From JAGVUD01 sp052033935 (GTDB lineage Bacteria > Armatimonadota > UBA5829 > DSUL01), in the NCBI GenBank assembly GCA_052033935.1, contig JBPOJE010000123.1:1-16837 (forward strand): 16,837 nt of DNA, written 5' to 3'. Below are positions 1-7,600 of the stretch, one piece after another. The translations under genes and the position numbers were made by a program. The notes below the pieces were generated by a model. It was given only the letters and a program-made list of their open reading frames with translations, did no database searches and was not told the origin of the DNA. Each line of letters opens with the position of its first letter. Positions within the stretch are counted from its first letter, which is position 1.

Positions 1-2
1 TT

Positions 3-140
3 ACCGTGTTGATCCAACCGAATACTCCTGTGTTTGCCGGAGCAGTTCGGCTTCTCGGTACGATTCCTTTCCGAGGCAGCGACTCGTTTTCAGTACGTTT
101 ACTCGGGAGGCAATTCGACACCTTGACACCGACCATTTGA
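3..140 (+). CDS. C-terminal end of an upstream secreted-type protein (partial)
   Basis: An open frame enters from the left edge and ends at TGA 138-140, giving about 45 residues. Its last part (VRLLGTIPFRGSDS, then VRLLGRQFDTL) resembles the C-terminal end of the next gene (VRLQGISSSVKRDS, then LMLGRYTLMSL): both have VRLxG, a DS pair about eight residues later, then an LGR motif just before the end. I infer the tail of a paralogous protein whose last OB-fold-like domain matches that of the next gene. The -35 box of the next gene's promoter lies inside its last codons. A second frame (2-166) is also open but looks unlike any protein. The fragment is short, so the identification rests on this one similarity. 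Confidence 0.5.
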   Translation, partial: TVLIQPNTPVFAGAVRLLGTIPFRGSDSFSVRLLGRQFDTLTPTI

Positions 141-151
141 AGCTCTATACT
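123..151 (+). promoter_or_regulatory. Sigma-70-type promoter of the beta-helix gene
   Basis: A perfect TTGACA (123-128) is separated by exactly 17 bases from TATACT (146-151, five of six matches to TATAAT). Transcription would start near 158-160 and leave a leader of about 70 bases before the ATG at 229. The -35 overlaps the end of the upstream open frame, which suggests the beta-helix gene is transcribed independently of its neighbour. Confidence 0.75.
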
Positions 152-175
152 GAGTTGCCGCATTGAGCGGTGGTA

Positions 176-216
176 CACCCGGCCTGTTTCGCCCTATCTC
201 TATCAGATGCCGGGTG
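176..216 (+). other. Inverted repeat in the leader just upstream of the ribosome binding site
   Basis: CACCCGGC (176-183) is perfectly complementary to GCCGGGTG (209-216) across a 25-base loop. The right arm ends two bases before the GGGAGA ribosome binding site at 219-224. In the RNA this could form a stem next to the translation start. There is no U-tract, so it is not an intrinsic terminator. Any regulatory role is inference. Confidence 0.35.
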
Positions 217-228
217 ACGGGAGAATTG

Positions 229-2319
229 ATGAGCCGACGAGCAGTACTTTGCGGACTTCTCATATCCGTAACTGCGTTCATATTGCTGCTATACAGCACC
301 GCGTCCGCGGCTGTGATCTATGTCACGGTCACGGGAAACGATCAGAGAGATGGGACTCGGTGGGCCACGGCCAAACGCACGATTCAGGCGGGTATAAACA
401 CTGCCGCGAGCGGCGATGAGGTTTGGGTCGCCGCCGGAACGTACGCTGAGAGGATCACTCATAAGAGCGGCGTTCGTCTGTACGGCGGGTTCAAAGGCAT
501 CGAGAAGACCCGCGATCAGCGTGACTTCCTCACTTACATCTCCAGAATCGATGGCCAGAAGCTCGGCGCGGTTGTCACCGTGCGGGCTGGCGCGGCGCTC
601 TCAACCCTGATTAATGGCTTCACGATCACTAATGGCATTGGGGCTTGTCAGGGCGACGATCGTTATGGCGGGGGGATATACGCGCTTGATGCTTGCGTGA
701 CGGTCGAAAACTGCATCATTGCCTCGAACACGGCTGTGAACGGGGCAGGGTTGTACTGCAATCGCGAGATCGCTCTTAAGAACAATCTGTTCAAAGAGAA
801 CGGCAGTTCCACGTGTGTGTACGGCGGCGGGGTGTTGCTGCTCTTCGGGCCTGTTGCTGTTCATGGTAACACTTTCACCTCCAATCGCGGGAATTACGGC
901 GGTGCGCTCGCGGTGGCCTACGGCAGCGGGGAAGTGTCAGGCAATACCTTTCAGGGCAACGACTCCCAGGTTGGTGGAGGCATCTACTACGTCGGATGCT
1001 ATCATCCGCTGATCCGGCGAAACACGTTCAAGATCAACAAGGGCTACTTCGGAGCCGGTGTGGCAGGTAACGGCTGCAGCGGAAAAGTGACTGGCAATGT
1101 CTTCACGGAGAACACCGCTCTTATTAGCGGTGGCGCTGTGTATCTGTACAACGAAGCCACCGGCAAAATTTCGAACAACATCATAACCGGTTGCAAGGGG
1201 CAGTGCGGTTTCGGCGGTGCCATTGCCGCCTCCAACCGCGCCAATCCGGCGATCGTGAACAACACAATGGTCGGCAATGAGGCGGCCTATGGCGGCGGAG
1301 TAGCGTTTCTGGAGGAGAGCGGGGGGCTGCTCAGCAACAACATCATCGCGTTTTGCTCGTCTGGAGTGTATGGTGAGCACGGCACCCGGCCGGTTTTGCG
1401 GACAAACTCGTTGTACGAGAATAGACGGGGCAACTTCTACGGAGTGACACCGGGCTCCGGCAACGTTCTGGCTGATCCTGCTTTTGTGGACAGGGCAGCA
1501 GGAGACTACCATCTTCAGGCCATCTCCCCCTGTATTGACGCGGCCACTAACGCCGATGCCCCGGCTGTTGATTTCGATGGTGTGCCGCGCCCGCTGGACG
1601 GCGATGGATCAGGTGACGCAAGTGCTGATATCGGAGCTTTTGAGGCTCCGGGCGCTGTTGTCACGCCTGACATGAACATCGGCGAAGTGAAGACTTCCAC
1701 TCGCGACGGAGCGCTGGTCGGGTTCAAGAACGTGGTCGTCAGCGCCTCCTTCGCCAAGCAGGGCTTCATCTACGTGCAGTCGTCTGACAGAAGCGGCGGG
1801 ATACGGGTGGATACGACCGAGGCATTCTCCGAAGGGCAGGCCGTCAATGTGATGGGGCGGCTGCGAACGGTTCCGGAAACAGGCGAGCGTGCTGTCGTGC
1901 CGGTCGCTGGGTCGCCCGCGGCCGTTGTCGGGCTGTCAAGCAACATAGCCGCCGAGCCCATTCAGATTTCGCACGAGAACCTCGGCGGCGCCGCTTTCGG
2001 ATTGCAGCAGGGTGTGAGGCATTCCACCAGCCTCAACAACGTGGGGTTGCTCGTCAATGTCTGGGGCAGGGTGACGTGGGTTGATCCGAGCGGCACGAGC
2101 TTCACTATATGGGACGGCGCAGTCTATAGGAGTGCCGGAGTAGCCGTGACAGATCCGGACGGCAACCGGGGCGTACGTGTCAAGGTACCGGAAGGGAGCT
2201 CTGTCCCCGCTGTCGGCTATTACGTGAGGCTACAGGGTATTAGCAGCTCCGTAAAAAGGGACAGCACCAACTACCCTTGCGTCCTGATGCTCGGCAGATA
2301 TACACTCATGAGCCTCTAA
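229..2319 (+). CDS. Secreted right-handed beta-helix protein with C-terminal OB-fold-like domains
   Basis: The 696-residue product starts at the ATG at 229, which follows GGGAGA at 219-224. An in-frame TTG at 163 would add 22 residues without signal-peptide character. Residues 1-27 are a signal peptide: SRR, a hydrophobic core, then a TASA cleavage site. Residues 28 to about 420 are parallel beta-helix repeats: a CSLREA-like opening (DGTRWATAKRTIQAGI) followed by many coils of the form NTFxxN...GGGIY or GGA. Residues 426-475 carry the segment ISPCIDAATN...DGDGSGDASADIGAFE that often closes such helices. After that come two OB-fold-like segments, about 481-560 (IGEVKTSTRDG..., FIYVQSSDRSGGIRV) and 600-696 (GLLVNVWGRVTWVDPSG). 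Such proteins are exported and often bind or cleave polysaccharide, but no catalytic residues can be assigned here. The substrate is unknown. Confidence 0.85.
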   Translation: MSRRAVLCGLLISVTAFILLLYSTASAAVIYVTVTGNDQRDGTRWATAKRTIQAGINTAASGDEVWVAAGTYAERITHKSGVRLYGGFKGIEKTRDQRDFLTYISRIDGQKLGAVVTVRAGAALSTLINGFTITNGIGACQGDDRYGGGIYALDACVTVENCIIASNTAVNGAGLYCNREIALKNNLFKENGSSTCVYGGGVLLLFGPVAVHGNTFTSNRGNYGGALAVAYGSGEVSGNTFQGNDSQVGGGIYYVGCYHPLIRRNTFKINKGYFGAGVAGNGCSGKVTGNVFTENTALISGGAVYLYNEATGKISNNIITGCKGQCGFGGAIAASNRANPAIVNNTMVGNEAAYGGGVAFLEESGGLLSNNIIAFCSSGVYGEHGTRPVLRTNSLYENRRGNFYGVTPGSGNVLADPAFVDRAAGDYHLQAISPCIDAATNADAPAVDFDGVPRPLDGDGSGDASADIGAFEAPGAVVTPDMNIGEVKTSTRDGALVGFKNVVVSASFAKQGFIYVQSSDRSGGIRVDTTEAFSEGQAVNVMGRLRTVPETGERAVVPVAGSPAAVVGLSSNIAAEPIQISHENLGGAAFGLQQGVRHSTSLNNVGLLVNVWGRVTWVDPSGTSFTIWDGAVYRSAGVAVTDPDGNRGVRVKVPEGSSVPAVGYYVRLQGISSSVKRDSTNYPCVLMLGRYTLMSL

Positions 2320-2320
2320 G

Positions 2321-2346
2321 CACCGGGCAGTAACTGTGCCCTGGTG
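2321..2346 (+). terminator. Stem-loop immediately after the beta-helix gene
   Basis: CACCGGGCA (2321-2329) pairs with TGCCCTGGTG (2337-2346) with one bulged T, beginning one base after the stop codon. No U-tract follows, so it is not a canonical intrinsic terminator. It may stabilise the 3' end of the message or assist termination. Confidence 0.35.
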
Positions 2347-2650
2347 AGAGAAGCGAATCGTCCGCGGCCGCGCATGCAGCCCCCCTTCTACCTTTCTCAC
2401 ACCTGACACCTCTGACGCGGGGCAGCGCCGGCCGGCCTAGTTATGGTCTACCCGGGCCAGCCAGTTGGTCACTGAGGCCACTTATTCGCACTGTGTAAGA
2501 GCGAGCGCGTGTGTGGTCATCTCAGCGGAAGACTCCACAATACCGAGGGGATAATGCCGAGGAAACAGCATGCATGGCTAAGAAAATGGGCGACCTTGCG
2601 GGCGTGCCTCGCCAAGAGAGAGGGGCGGCCCGCGAGCCGAGGCAAACAAA
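2347..2650. other. Non-coding gap between convergent genes
   Basis: About 300 bases separate the beta-helix gene from the terminator of the converging PEP-CTERM gene. Short open frames on the plus strand (from about 2509) have no convincing ribosome binding site, and their translations are arginine- and lysine-rich with no domain character. I see no RNA gene, repeat array or mobile element here. Confidence 0.5.
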
Positions 2651-2685
2651 AAAGGCCGCCATGTCAAAACTCAATGGCGGCCTTT
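2648..2685 (-). terminator. Intrinsic terminator of the PEP-CTERM gene
   Basis: A perfect 12-base inverted repeat, AAAGGCCGCCAT (2651-2662) and ATGGCGGCCTTT (2674-2685), encloses an 11-base loop. Read on the minus strand, the stem runs straight into six Ts (plus-strand A-run 2648-2653), then GTTT. This is the textbook arrangement for Rho-independent termination of the minus-strand gene ending at 2764. On the plus strand no U-tract follows. Confidence 0.85.
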
Positions 2686-2704
2686 CGATGATCCCACCCT
2701 CAGA

Positions 2705-2732
2705 GGCTTCGCTCAAGAGACTGAGCGAAGCC
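2705..2732 (-). other. Second hairpin between the PEP-CTERM stop codon and the terminator
   Basis: GGCTTCGCTCA (2705-2715) is perfectly complementary to TGAGCGAAGCC (2722-2732) with a six-base loop. It lies 31 bases past the stop codon of the PEP-CTERM gene and 19 bases before the terminator stem. It probably forms part of the 3' untranslated region and could protect the message or back up termination. Confidence 0.6.
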
Positions 2733-2763
2733 GCCCCTCCGGGGTTACGACCCGAGAGAAATT

Positions 2764-3435
2764 CTAGGCCTTCCGGCGCAGAGCGCCAACGGCAGCCAGA
2801 CCAACTCCAACAAGAGCCATGGACATAGGCTCCGGAACAGGACCAGGTCCAGAACCAGGTCCGGGGACCTTTGTCTGGGCAACGGTGCCGTCTTGGAGTG
2901 TCAGGTTGAGGTCAACAGCGGGGGCTGTCGAGCGAACCCAAAGGTAGATGGTCTCATTGGCTGTAAGCGAGTTAAAGAGACCAGCATGGGTGGACCAGCG
3001 AATGGCCGTGTCGCTCGAACTGACCGGGTCGGCTGCCCACGACTGGCCCGGATCGTTGGCCGGCTTGTAAACCGGATCAAAAGGGCCCTCGAAGGAACCG
3101 AACTGATAGACCCCGTTGATCTGCTGAACGTAGGACGGATCAATGTCCACCGTTGATGACTTCAGCGGCTGGATTGGCGGAGACAGGGGGCCCGCTCCCG
3201 TGTGATCAACTTTGTACCAGTAGGTATAGAGGCCGTCGCTTGGGTTTGTGATTGCCCAAGACACTGAGGCGCTCCACTTCTCGGGAACGGGGAATACGGC
3301 GGCTGAGACCGTCCACGCATTCGGCAGGCCCTCGCCTGAGGGCAGGCCATTCGGGACAATCTGCGCGAACGACGGAACGGCAACGGCCAGTGCCGCCAGA
3401 CAGTTCATTCCTTTGATTACGGTCTTCATTTTCAT
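2764..3435 (-). CDS. PEP-CTERM sorting-domain protein of unknown function
   Basis: The 223-residue product has three zones. Residues 1-24 form a Sec signal peptide (MKMKT, hydrophobic core, VPSFA cleaved before Q25). The body has no recognised family and looks beta-rich, with many Ser, Thr, Pro and aromatic residues. A Pro-Gly linker precedes the C-terminal PEP-CTERM tail (residues 200-223): VPEP, a short transmembrane stretch (ALVGVGLAAVGAL) and the basic end RRKA. In this family the tail is recognised by an exosortase, which removes it and attaches or releases the protein at the surface or into an extracellular matrix. No exosortase gene lies in the window. The start at 3435 is set by GAGG six bases upstream; a second ATG two codons in (3429) is less well placed. 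Confidence 0.9.
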   Translation of the reverse strand: MKMKTVIKGMNCLAALAVAVPSFAQIVPNGLPSGEGLPNAWTVSAAVFPVPEKWSASVSWAITNPSDGLYTYWYKVDHTGAGPLSPPIQPLKSSTVDIDPSYVQQINGVYQFGSFEGPFDPVYKPANDPGQSWAADPVSSSDTAIRWSTHAGLFNSLTANETIYLWVRSTAPAVDLNLTLQDGTVAQTKVPGPGSGPGPVPEPMSMALVGVGLAAVGALRRKA

Positions 3436-3897
3436 TGGTTACCTCTCCCACTCATTAGGGTGTTGCACGATCCGATTCAGCGTTGTCGGCTCAACCAGTC
3501 TGCGCTGCAAGCCTTGCCGTGATTTCTATTCCGGTTCAAGGCTCAGTCCGGGACAGGCTCTCCCCGGGGCATCCGCTGGTTGGCCTGCCTTTGCCAATTA
3601 TCCGGGCTGCTACAAGGCTCACACACTGAACCAAGACAGTCCGTCTGTCACAAGTGCCGGTAGGTTCCGTGGGATGAGGCTCACGTGGCTGGTCCTCGTC
3701 CATTCGGATCGGGACTCCTGCCAAATCCGGAAAGTCCCACGCCGACTCATCCACTACTACCACTTGTAGTTTACTAGCGAACCTGGCATGTCCGCAAGAG
3801 TTTTCTCACAAAACTGGTAAAAATCCTAGTACTCTTGCCGACTGATGGCGTCTTTCGTGCACACGCCCTGGCTTGCACGCACACTCCACCACAGGTA
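3436..3897 (-). other. Long non-coding region, candidate structured leader of the PEP-CTERM gene
   Basis: About 460 bases without a convincing gene. The region is unusually rich in self-complementarity. GCAAGAGT (3794-3801) pairs with ACTCTTGC (3831-3838). AGTTTT (3799-3804) pairs with AAAACT (3810-3815), overlapping and competing with the first stem. GGGACT (3711-3716) pairs with AGTCCC (3733-3738), GACAG (3635-3639) with CTGTC (3645-3649), and GGTTCA (3533-3538) with TGAACC (3627-3632). CAAGGCTCA occurs twice (3537-3545 and 3613-3621). I could not match it to a known riboswitch, tRNA or other RNA family by eye. Confidence 0.4.
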
Positions 3898-3906
3898 ATT
3901 ATACCA
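3898..3906 (-). promoter_or_regulatory. Candidate extended -10 promoter for the PEP-CTERM gene
   Basis: On the minus strand the sequence reads TGGTATAAT, an exact extended -10 (TG, one base, TATAAT). No good -35 is present at 17 bases (TATGAA), which extended -10 promoters can tolerate. It sits just downstream of the reductase stop codon. Transcription would begin near 3890 and cross about 455 bases of leader before the PEP-CTERM start at 3435. A promoter nearer the gene is not excluded. Confidence 0.4.
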
Positions 3907-3917
3907 TAACCGGAGGG

Positions 3918-4639
3918 CTATTCATAGGTTTCAGTCAGTATTTTTTTGTGCGCCACGCCGAGATTGCGCAAGAACCCGGCTGTGCGCGCGCACATGCGCG
4001 AGGGCCCGCACACGTAATAGAGGCTGTCCGGGGTAGCGCCGGAGGGGAGACAGGCTCTGAGCATGCCTTCTGTGATGCGCCCGCGGAAGCCGTGCCGCTC
4101 ACGGCCGTTAACTCGGCTGAGCGTGTGGATGATCCTGAGTCCGGGGAGCTGCTCGCTCAGCGCCGGCAGTTCGTCACGGTAGATGACGTGCTCCCACGTC
4201 CTTGAACCGTAGATGAGCGTCAGATCAAGGGCAAGGCGGCGGTCCTGGGCGTAGCGCAGAATGCACATGAGGGGAACGACGCCGCTCCCCGCGCCGATGA
4301 GGACGATGCTGGAACCCATCTCCTCGCGGAACACGAACTCGCCGTAAGGCCCCATCATTTCAAGCGGCGTCCCCACCCGGCCGGTATCGAACAGGAAGCG
4401 GGAGAGGCGTCCGTCCTCGATCCGCCGCATGGTGATGTCCACGTGCCCAGGGCGGGTAGGGGGTTGGCGATCGAGTAGGCTCTTCGTATCTTCCGGCCGT
4501 CAGGCAGCGTGCATCCGATCGTGACAAACTGCCCCGGATCGTAGGAGAACGTCTCCGGAACCGGCCCCAGGCGGAACGTCCTGACCTCCGGGGTCTCATC
4601 CACGATGTCGGTGATTGTTACGTCGTATGTCTTTGGCAT
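3918..4639 (-). CDS. Ferredoxin/flavodoxin-NADP reductase, interrupted by a frameshift
   Basis: This FAD-dependent reductase moves electrons between NAD(P)H and a ferredoxin or flavodoxin. The first frame covers residues 1-60 up to RRAYSIANP, where RxYS is the FAD-binding motif. The second frame continues PTRPGHVDITMRRIEDG, then GPYGEF, the NADP-binding GAGSGVVP, IYGSRTWEHVIYRDEL, CGPSRM and the C-terminal ILTETYE. Adding one C to the run at 4459-4463 restores one protein of 240 residues, a normal length for the short bacterial FNR class. It lies 37 bases downstream of metH on the same strand, which points to co-transcription and a role in reactivating MetH. E. coli uses Fpr and flavodoxin for that, so here it is inference. 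NADH-linked oxygenase reductases of the same fold are an alternative. As written the gene is broken. Confidence 0.85.
4459..4463 (-). other. Frameshift site in the NADP reductase gene
   Basis: The plus strand has a run of five Gs (five Cs in the coding sense). The coding strand reads GCC AAC CCC CTA CCC, giving ANPLP. One more C would give GCC AAC CCC CCT ACC, that is ANPPT, which leads directly into RPGHVDITM as expected for this family. A one-base homopolymer deficit is the simplest explanation. It could be a sequencing or assembly error, a real mutation, or much less likely programmed slippage. Confidence 0.8.
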
Positions 4640-4676
4640 CAGACTGCTTATCCTGTTCCCGATGAGCGCTCAGGGG

Positions 4677-7600
4677 CTATGCGGCGAAATAGTGACCATC
4701 GGGATGGTGGAAGACCAGCGCCGAGACAGAGGACTCCGGTTGCATCATGCACCCATCCGTCAGCGCTACCCCGATTCTGGCCTGCGGCCGCAGAATCGCG
4801 AAAAGGTCCTTCTGATATTCAATGACAGGGCTCGCGGGATAGCCGAAGCTCAGGCGGATTCCGCGGTACCTGGTCTTGAAGAGGTCCTGATATACGAATT
4901 CGGGAGGGTCCGGAAATCCCCAGTCCGCGCGCATCTTCCGATGCACCCACTCGGCTGTCGCCTCTGCGACTTCGATAGCGACAGAGCTGAGGATGTGCGA
5001 ATCAAGCAGCCGCCCCTCCTCCCGCAGCTCAGACGCCCACTCCGCCGGGTCCTGCCCCGCGGTTGTCACGAACAGGCCCAGATAGTCGCCGCCGCCGTTG
5101 CCGGCAGGGCGAATCCAATCGGCCGCGCAGGTGTACGGTTCCTTCGAACGTCGCGGAAATGTCCAGCGTGCCCACACGCCGCCCGTGTCAGGCTGGAAGA
5201 GCGTGATCGTCTCGCCGGACGAGGATGCGTGCACCCACCGCCAGACAGCGCGCGGAGCAAGCACCCCTCGCGCGGCCGCCTCTTGCGTGACGCCCTCCAC
5301 CTGCGCCTTCAGCTCCTGCACCTGAGTGTCGGACGGGTCGTCCAGACGCTTCTGGGGCATCCGGAGACCGAGGTACTTCCCGTACAGCATGACCCGGTTG
5401 ACAAGGGGAAGGACCTCATCGAGGGGAATGCCATACTGTACATGTTCGTCTAAGTCCGGCGGCTCTGGAACCTCGACAGAATTCCATCCTCTCCCAGCGG
5501 CAGGCGCGGGGGTCTGTGCATCCCTGGACTGCCCTTCTTCAAGCGATTCCCGGAAGGCGGCGTTGTCCCGCACGATCTCGGCTCTTCCGGCCGGGTCCAT
5601 CAGCCGGTTGGCGAGCTGCAGGCCCTCCATGGCATCACTCGCGTAAACAACGGGACCGCCGTACGCCCCCGCAATGCGCGTCATCGTGAACTTCTTTGTG
5701 AGTGCGGCGCCCCCCACCATAAGCGGCACATCAATCCCTGCCGCGGCAAGGTCGCCCGCAGTGACCACCATCTGCTGAGCGGAACGTACAAGCAGGCCGG
5801 AAAGGCCGATCATGTCCGGCTTGTGTTCGCGCACTGCCTCGATTAAAGCCTCCGGAGGCACCTTGATGCCGAGGTTGACTATCTCGTAGCCGTTATTCGA
5901 GAAGATCATGTCCACCAGGTTCTTGCCGATATCGTGAACGTCCCCCTTCACGGTTGCCAGAACCATCTTGCCCCTGGTTGATGTGCTGACGCCAGGCTCC
6001 ATGGACTGCTTTAGGTAGTCCACGGCAGCCTTCATTGCCTCGGCGGACTCCAGCACCTCAGCAACGATGAGCTTATTCGCGCCGAACAGCCGGCCAACCT
6101 CATCCATGCCCGCCATCAGAGGGCCATTGATGATCTCGATCGGCGTTGCCCGTGTAAGCGCTTCGTCCAGAAACTTCTCGATGCCGTCGCGCGTCCCGGT
6201 CAGCACCGTGTGCGAGATGCGCTCTTCGGCCGTCAGTGCCGCGAGCTCGTCCTCGCGCTCCGTCTTAGCATCCCGGAAATGTGCCGCAAAGGCTGCAATC
6301 GGGTCGCTCGTGCGCTCGTACAGCAGATCGAGCGAGAGGCGTATCTCTTCTTCCGAAAGCTGGGCGTAGCGCCTGAGGCCCGCCGTGTTGACGATCGCCA
6401 TGTCCAGCCCGGCCTGCGTGTTCTCGTACAGAAACACCGAGTTCAGCACCTCGCGGCCCGCAGGCGGAAGCCCGAAACTCACATTCGAAATCCCGAGAAT
6501 CGTGAAGGTGTCCGGCCAGAGCTTCTTGATCTCGGCCACGCCCTGGATGGTCGCGGCGGCCGTGCCCCGGTAGTTCGGGTCTCCGGTGCCAGCGGGGAAG
6601 ACGAGAGGGTCGAACAGAATCTCGCCCGGTGCGATCCCGTACTTCTCCGTCAAGAGTCTGTAGCACCGCTTGGCGATCTCCACCTTGCGCTCCACCGTGA
6701 TCGCCATCCCGGCTTCTTTGTTTTCGTCAATGAGTCCCACCACAAGCGCCGCGCCGAACCTACGCGCCAGCGGACAGATCTGCTCGAAGCGCTTCTCGCC
6801 GTCCTCCAGGTTGACCGAGTTAATGACCGGCTTGCCGCCAATACGCTTGAGCGCTGCCTCGATGACGGCCGGGTCGGTAGAGTCAATCATAATCGGGACG
6901 CGCACCTTGCGCAGAAGCGGCTGCAGGATTGCGATCAGGTCTTTTTGCTCATCGAGGTCGGGATCGGCCGAGCACAGATCCACCACATGCGCGCCTTTGG
7001 CCACCTGCTCCTTGCCGATTTCCGCGGCGGCGTCGAACTTGCCGTCCGCGATCAACTGCCGGAACCTCCTGCTGCCGATTACGTTGGTGCGCTCGCCGAC
7101 GAGCGCCGGGCGGGTGACATCATTGAGGAGAAGCGGCTCTGCTCCGGCAAGTGCCGCGCGTTGCGGTGTGGGGCGGGGAGTTCGCGGGCCGAACTCGCGG
7201 GCAAGAGCGGCGAGCGCTCTGATGTGCTCCGGACGTGTTCCGCAACACCCTCCAACGATATTGACGAATCCCTCGGAAGCGAACCTGCGAAACGCCGCCC
7301 GGAAGTCGTCCGCCGTCTGGTCGTACTCGCCGTCGGCGTTGGGAAGCCCGGCGTTCGGGACGCAGGCGACCGGGAGGTGCGATATCTCTGCAAGGGTGCG
7401 GATGTGATCGGTCATCAGGTCCGGACCGGTCGCGCAGTTGAGGCCCAGATACAGAATACCTTGCCCCGCCAGCGTGTAATACAGCGCCTCGATGTTCTGC
7501 CCGGCGAGCATCGTGCCATTCATCTCAATGGTGGCCGACACCGCGACGGGAATCTGCCTTGCCGTTTCAGTTCGCGCAAGTTCGATTCCCTGCAGGGCTG

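Noticed and set aside
163..228. TTG at 163 as start of the beta-helix gene
   Set aside because: It would put 22 extra residues before a well-formed signal peptide, and it lies only a few bases past the predicted transcription start. ATG 229 has a proper ribosome binding site.
2509..2828. Two overlapping small frames on the plus strand
   Set aside because: They read through the terminator hairpins of the opposing gene, have no good ribosome binding site, and their translations have no recognisable domain.
3507..3518. Sigma-54-like GG...GC element upstream of the PEP-CTERM gene (minus strand)
   Set aside because: PEP-CTERM genes can be sigma-54 dependent, but here GG and GC are only eight bases apart instead of ten, so the element does not fit.
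3536..3763. A 75-codon frame on the minus strand starting VVVVDESAWDFPDLAG
   Set aside because: The opening looks briefly protein-like, but there is no ribosome binding site and the rest is low-quality. The stretch is full of inverted repeats, so I treat it as leader or non-coding.
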